The notes under the pieces: generated by a model
What the model saw: the letters and a program-made list of their open reading frames with translations, nothing else
What the model was told of the DNA's origin: nothing
Databases searched by the model: none
NCBI RefSeq assembly: GCF_000344685.1
Contig: NW_006920427.1
Location: forward strand, 518,296-569,937
DNA length: 51,642 nt
Source of the DNA: Gloeophyllum trabeum ATCC 11539
Taxonomy: Eukaryota > Basidiomycota > Agaricomycetes > Gloeophyllales > Gloeophyllaceae
Direction: 5' to 3'
Program-made: the position numbers and the translations under genes
Shown here: positions 47,001-51,642 of the stretch, piece by piece
Layout: every line of letters begins with the position of its first letter
How positions within the stretch are numbered: the first letter of the stretch is position 1

Positions 47001-47549
47001 AAAATGCGAGAACCACCAAATCCCTCTGTACCGAAGTTTAAGCCGGCGGCCGTGGCTCCTTCGAACGAAAAAGTGGAGATAAAGGACGCTCCCAAAGCGA
47101 TGCCCTCTATTGAAGCTCCAAGTGCAAACCAGTCGTTGCACACCTCGACGGAGGTCCCCCGTAAGCAGGTACCGCTCCCCTCAGCAAATAATCTCAGAGC
47201 ACGCACCTCACCATCCACGCCCAAGTCTATCTCTGGCTTCGGCAAACCAAAGCCTCCACCTGTTTTCGCGCAGCAAATGAGTAGCGTCGTAGACTGGCGT
47301 CCCCCTTCGAGCTGTTTCTGGAAGTTAGACCTCGGACTACCTGATAAAAGGCAGCCGACGATACTGGATGGTTGGAAGGAATCGGAATCCATAACCTTGA
47401 AATCGGTCTTCGGTGTACCACAGAGAAAGTCGTGGTCTGGTATCCCGCCATCGCGCCGATTCTGGCTTGTCACCGCGAAAGTTCAAGACCGTCAGCCAGC
47501 ACAGAGCTCTCTACCTGGATCAATGTCGTTCAAACCGTATGCCTGCTGA
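44055..47549 (+). CDS. large repetitive disordered protein, function unknown
   Basis: Five exons, 44055-44167, 44211-44314, 44372-44565, 44632-44940 and 45000-47549, give 1089 aa. I do not recognise a domain. A short basic helix (ELTIAKLKERLKAERMKKAR) comes first, then an acidic tract containing E-E-E-Q-E-Q repeats encoded at 45036-45125. Next is a proline-rich block of three or four related units, each with SMPPPPVP followed by R-I-S-T-P-V-P-E (45340-45760). At 46540-46790 a series of about 11-residue units of the type K-P-x-N-P-L-D-A-A-V follows. The proline runs could bind SH3, WW or profilin domains; this is inference. Exon 2/3 joining rests on a GTGCGT donor; without it the gene would end at 44358 and a second gene would start at 44407. 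Confidence 0.65.
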
Positions 47550-48214
47550 ACTTGGTTAGCGGCTCCGATCAGCGTCACTCGAAGGGCTCCACGAGGGGAT
47601 CTCCATCACTGAGATGGATGACGACGAGGGGTGGTCGGAGGGCCAGAAACGCCTTACATGTCTCGGCGTCGTGCCTGTCGTATGTTGCGGCCATCACATC
47701 GAAGGTTCTGCATCCTCCAGAAATGGTGTTCGTGGCTAGAGCACAACTGCGCTCATAGAGGACGTCCGGTATCCTTTCGCCTGGCAAAGATGATTTGTGT
47801 TGAACACGTTGAATTTATTACTTACGTATCGGTTTCTGTTTGATTTGATGTAGCCCTATAGCCCTATAATGTTCGATCTGCATCTCGCCATTTGCTTGCT
47901 TGTGTTGCCTTGTCTGTATTGATGTGCTAGCTGTAACCAGTTGTCCGTTTGTCTGTATCGCGTAGCAATGGATTTGTATCCGGGGGTCACCTCCGTCCCG
48001 TTCATATTAGCGTATCGGCGTCACGCTTCAAGAATTAAGTTGAATAAAAGGTATCTGTTCGTCCCTCCCAAGTCAGCTTGTTATACACAACGGAAAGGGA
48101 TGAGTACGTACGCGACGTTTGTGCAGGAATTGAAAGCGAAAAGCTGCTGACTCGACTTTCAGCCACAATGGCGTTATTTGCGCGTATTTACTGCACGCGT
48201 CTCACCTCCGTACC
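47550..48214. other. intergenic before DAM1
   Basis: No gene seen. AT-richer 3' flank, then the DAM1 promoter. ACGCGT occurs at 48195-48200, just before the DAM1 ATG. Confidence 0.5.
48195..48200. promoter_or_regulatory. ACGCGT word at the DAM1 start
   Basis: A MluI-box-like word 15-20 bases before the ATG. It may lie within the transcript, and the word is common here, so regulation is uncertain. Confidence 0.3.
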
Positions 48215-49313
48215 ATGCCAGGGCCGGGAGCAACGCCGCACCGCACACCCCTGCGACGCATTTCGCAGGGCTCCCTCTTCGCCCTCTCGCGCTCGAGCGC
48301 GTTCCCGGACGCCCCCCATGGCCTCGGCTTCCTGGAGCCCGCCATGTCCGAGCTGCTCGACGAAGCCGAGGCGTTGCAGGCCAATGTCGAGGGCCTGAAA
48401 GGCCTGAGCGAGTCGCTCGAGACCTTCAACGAGGCGTTCGCGAGCTATCTGTACATGATGACGATGAACTCGCTGACGGTGGACTGGCCGCAGGTGCGTT
48501 ATGTGCTCTGATAGCCGGGAAATGGCTCAATGCGGGTAGTAGGAACCCACAGAGATTTCGTACGAGTTGGCGAAGCGCAGAGCAGGTAACTATCCAGGTC
48601 CAATACGCGATAGCTCACTGAACGGGATGTCAGAGCAGGAAGCCTTGGCTGCGGCGCAACCACCTCCCCCCGAACCTGAGCCCTCACGCTCCGACAAGAC
48701 AGCGACGGAGGGGCCCGCGGAAACGACATACACCGGGGACGCTACGACATTTGTGACGGCTCCAACTGAGCCGGAGGCACCCAGACCTAAGAAGAAGGGA
48801 AAGCCAAAGCTTACTGCGAAGGAGAAGAAAGAGCGGGCTGTGAGTTTATTCGCTTGAATGAGCGCCTTTCGTTCACTGATCCTCATTACGAAGGTGTATA
48901 TTGAGAAAGTAGTACAGACTCTACCGCTCGAGTTCCGAGGGAACGACCCGGTAAGGCACATTACTTCTCGACGAGATACCGGCGCTGAAAACTTTTACCA
49001 GACCTTGCGCCGACACGTCGAGATGGTTATCACGCCCCTCATGGAAAGAGCCGGCGAAGGTGTTAGACGTAGGTTATCCGCTCCCTATCCTATCTCATCG
49101 TGTCTGACTTTCCTCTGCAGTGCACGAGCTGATAGTGCCTCCAGACCTGAACCAGGCGCGGGTGAACAAGTGCCTAATTGTCCTGGTCAACAGGAGGGTC
49201 GTGCAGAAGGACAACAGCACTGTGGGTCGAACAGCTCCCTTCTGAAGTCACATCGTCGCTGACTGGGCTTGTAGGGCCAAGTGTTGTACTACTGGGTCGG
49301 TTTACCCGCCTGA
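48215..49313 (+). CDS. DAM1: DASH/DAM1 complex subunit DAM1
   Basis: Seven exons, 48215-48493, 48543-48585, 48634-48839, 48894-48950, 49002-49068, 49121-49221 and 49275-49313, give 263 aa with all junctions in frame. The Dam1 domain lies at about residues 36-93: LEPAMSELLDEAEALQANVE and the block around SYLYMMTMNSLTVDWP, which are characteristic. A linker rich in E, P and K follows. The C-terminal part (LPLEFRGNDP, RRHVEMVITPLMERAGEGVR, LNQARVNKCLIVLVNRRVV) looks folded and is not part of the short yeast core domain. DAM1 helps form the ring that couples kinetochores to microtubule ends in mitosis. The neighbour downstream is a NUDIX hydrolase on the same strand. Confidence 0.88.
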
Positions 49314-49470
49314 CCCTGTTTTTGTATGTTGCACCCCGACCGATGTATTGATAACCCTCGCTACGTCCTTGTATTCATACCATGCTCATTCGGAAACGCC
49401 CCTATTTCCGTGGCACGTGCGGGCGTGCGCTATCATCGGAGCAGTCGACGCGCTCTCCATCGATCTCAAT

Positions 49471-49992
49471 ATGACTGAGGGTCGCCCGCCCGTGACAGAG
49501 CGCAGCTACGGGGTCGTGCTCGTGCGTCCAGCCCGCAGCGGCACCTCACTCAAATCTCAAGACGCGCAGGTGCTGCTTGTACACCAGCACCTCCGGCCAG
49601 GGCCCCGTCTCCCCGCGTCGCAGCTCGACACCTCGCCATCGCTGCCATCGACGTTCATCGCGCTGCCCAAGGGGCACCGGGACCCTTCGGACGAGAGCGA
49701 TCTCGCAGCGGCGCTGCGCGAGCTGCGGGAGGAGACGGGGCTGGGCGTCGCGCGCGTGCTATGCGACGGGAGTATGATTACTGAGCGCTACACGAACCCG
49801 CGCAATGGACGGGAGAAGGAGAATACGTTCTGGGTCGCGCTGGTGGAGGGCGATGGGGAGGGGGTGAAGGTGCAGGAAGAAGAGGTAGAAAGGGCGGAAT
49901 GGGTGGGATTCGAGGAAGCGCTAAAGATGGCGACGTATGAGGAGACGAGGGGCGTGCTGAGGCAGGCTGCGGTGATGTTGGATAAGGCCTAG
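49471..49992 (+). CDS. NUDIX hydrolase
   Basis: A single exon of 173 aa. The frame is open upstream to 49348 but without an ATG, so I start at the ATG at 49471 (MTEGRPPVTERSYG). The NUDIX box is G68-x6-E75-x7-R83-E-L-R-E-E-T-G-L91; it has one more residue than the canonical G-x5-E spacing. The N-terminal SYGVVLVRP strand and ALPKGH before the box recall enzymes that cleave dinucleoside polyphosphates or diphosphoinositol polyphosphates, but the substrate cannot be read from sequence. The protein is likely soluble, with no signal peptide visible. Confidence 0.9.
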   Translation: MTEGRPPVTERSYGVVLVRPARSGTSLKSQDAQVLLVHQHLRPGPRLPASQLDTSPSLPSTFIALPKGHRDPSDESDLAAALRELREETGLGVARVLCDGSMITERYTNPRNGREKENTFWVALVEGDGEGVKVQEEEVERAEWVGFEEALKMATYEETRGVLRQAAVMLDKA

Positions 49993-50081
49993 AGGTGCAA
50001 GCTTACATGGGCCAGCAGGATCATGCTGGATTCGCAGAGCGCGGTATACAATCAGTCCAAATTAAGACGCCACGCCTACAC

Positions 50082-50980
50082 TTAGAGGTCGCCCGCGAGA
50101 ACTTTGTTAGCAGCCTTGATCAACAGTCCGAGGGGTATGACTAGCCGTCCCGAGGTGAGCTGTCCGAGCATCACATACCGATCAATGAAGACTTACAAAC
50201 ACCGGCAAACCAGGTAATCGTCCTGCAAATGGCAGGTTTAGCTTGGGTTTAGCGGATACGCATTGGAAATCTTTAATGTAGACTCATTACCGGAGATTGC
50301 CCTGAGAGTGGGTCTTCTGATTGACGTATATATAGTTATACAAGGCTCGGAGGGCGATGCTTGGGAGAGTCTGTAAATGACGCATAGCCTCGGAAGGGGA
50401 ATGGAAGGAAACGCACAAAGCGGCTGAGCAGACGTTCAGCGTCTTGTTCTCAAGTCCCGCATAGTTCCCGGCGAGCTTTCCGTGGGAGGTGGAATGAGTT
50501 AGATAAGGTCAGCGCTGCACAGACCCGCGAACTGACCACTGCCGCGGCCCACAGAGGTAAGATTTCGTTTCCGTTCTGTATCACAAGAAGGACGTCAGCT
50601 CAGTAGTGTCTCACCTTTAATTGGGCCCTTGGGAATCTGCTGGGACTCACGGCATTCGCAGCCTCCATCCTTGCCGCCCGGGCACCTGCTTCTGGATTCT
50701 TTTCCAGCAGACGCTTCACATTGCCTCTAGGGTCTGCACTTGATGAGCAGGGCAGTGTTCAATTCAGAGGAAGCATATGGGAGTAGACAGAACCCACTTG
50801 TTGAACCGCCCCGCAACCTTCGTAATGTACGACGTCTGCCAATGTCACGAAGTCCCGTCAGCATGCTCTGCCTTCGTCTGCGATCATCAAGCTTACACGC
50901 AGGGGCGCGTTGACGAACGCAATGAACCAGACTACGGGTATGGAATACAACGAGAGGGGGCTGGACAGAGTGACGGGCAT
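50082..50980 (-). CDS. MAPEG-family membrane protein
   Basis: I read a gene of seven or eight small exons starting at the ATG at 50980. Exon 1 is 50980-50897 (hydrophobic LYSIPVVWFIAFV). Later exons contain NVKRLLEKNPEAGARAARME, NGNEILPLWAAAV, LAGNYAGLENKTLNV, ALRALYNYIYVNQKTHSQGN and, last, RLVIPLGLLIKAANKVLAGDL. This is the pattern of MAPEG proteins: four membrane helices, N-G-x-E-x-x-P-x-x-x-x-A and a R-x-x-Y-N/x-x-Y motif, related to microsomal glutathione transferases. The last junction is uncertain: the best donor (GTAAGT) breaks the frame by one base, whereas a GTTTGT donor six bases upstream keeps it but leaves an intron of only about 41 bases. Confidence 0.8.
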
Positions 50981-51642
50981 GATTGAAGACAGGTCAAGAA
51001 TGCAGTGCCCCTCCAGGCCGCCGTTGAGCTTGTAAGCTGACCCACATCAAGTCACTTGATCGCTGTTTCAGTGAGTCGCGCTGAACGCGTCCTAGACCGG
51101 GTCAACGTCACACCACGCGTCGACCTCTGTGAGCGTGAGAGGGGTCGAAATTAGACCGGTAGTTTCGACCGCCTAACGGAGGGATTCCAACCGATAAAGG
51201 GCTGGAATTGTCCCCCTACCGTACGAAAGCTATCGTGTCAAATTAGGCCACGAAATTGTGAATTCCGACCGGTAGATCACGATGCTAAAATGAGACCGAG
51301 AATGAACCAATTTTAATTCGTTAGACTATTGAAAACTTGAGCAGATATACATGTGAAGGATGATGCAATTTCTGAGTGATCAAGTTGGGTTATTTCTTTC
51401 GCTATTTGACCGCATTTCCGTACGTTACTCGCTACACAAACACACCATGTTTCGGTCGAAAACAAACTTTATAAATCAAAATAACACGCTATACAATCAG
51501 TACTATCGGAGAGATATGTTACAGTAGGAGACAATGAAGTAAAGAATAGGTTTGAATATAAGTAGCCAAGGGTGCAAGTAAAACTAACGAGGAGTCATAA
51601 TGAAATAAGAGGAGGGGGAACGAGGATGATATCAAGGGTGGG
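50981..51642. other. right edge, no gene recognised
   Basis: From about 51060 the base composition becomes AT-richer. A hairpin GGTCGAAA / TTTCGACC with a 12-base loop lies at 51143-51170, and ACCGGTAG occurs near 51157 and 51272. This could be the edge of a repeat that continues beyond the window; I cannot name it. Confidence 0.4.

Overview
The window looks like nuclear DNA of an agaricomycete fungus (Basidiomycota), possibly a polypore. The order is a guess. The reasons are intron-dense genes with introns of about 45-70 bases and GT-AG or occasional GC-AG ends, TATA plus pyrimidine-rich promoters, long proline/serine-rich disordered proteins, and families I associate with mushrooms: F-box-like proteins, AsaB/CmcJ-like oxidoreductases, MYND proteins, and an MLKL-like kinase. 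I see no prokaryotic, viral or organellar gene and no tRNA or rRNA. All gene models below were spliced by eye; reading frames were checked across the junctions, but there is no transcript support.

Layout. 1-1.7 kb: gene-poor, with a fold-back repeat. 1.7-4.4 kb: F-box-like gene and AsaB-like copy 1, convergent. 4.7-12.4 kb: a metabolic block of a 23-exon DHTKD1-type 2-oxoadipate/2-oxoglutarate dehydrogenase E1 (-), a myo-inositol oxygenase (+) and an aldo-keto reductase (-). 13.6-17.7 kb: AsaB-like copy 2, a decayed F-box-like gene and an intact F-box-like gene; the first two mirror the pair at 1.7-4.4 kb as an inverted duplication. 19.9-24.7 kb: a 1345-aa protein with a proline/serine-rich leader, an MLKL-type helical domain, a protein kinase and a C-terminal domain I cannot name. 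25.3-27.0 kb: a short inverted-repeat DNA element interrupted by an assembly gap whose two flanks are the same 586 bases, so the gap is probably spurious. 27.4-28.4 kb: AsaB-like copy 3. 29.7-34.2 kb: a 1431-aa disordered protein. 34.5-39.5 kb: cohesin SMC1 (-). 39.8-41.5 kb: a MYND-finger gene and its decayed tandem copy. 42.2-43.1 kb: AsaB-like copy 4 (-). 44.1-47.5 kb: a 1089-aa repetitive disordered protein. 48.2-51.0 kb: DASH subunit DAM1, a NUDIX hydrolase and a MAPEG membrane protein (-).

How the genes may work together. The inositol oxygenase makes D-glucuronate, which an aldo-keto reductase such as its convergent neighbour could reduce to L-gulonate; this is inference from adjacency. 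SMC1 and DAM1 both serve chromosome segregation, but they lie 9 kb apart. The four AsaB-like genes share exon structure, putative metal ligands and TATA promoters, and three share an 11-base upstream word, which suggests an expanding, co-regulated family. The kinase is the best candidate for something new: its domain order resembles a cell-death executioner with an added sensor-like tail.
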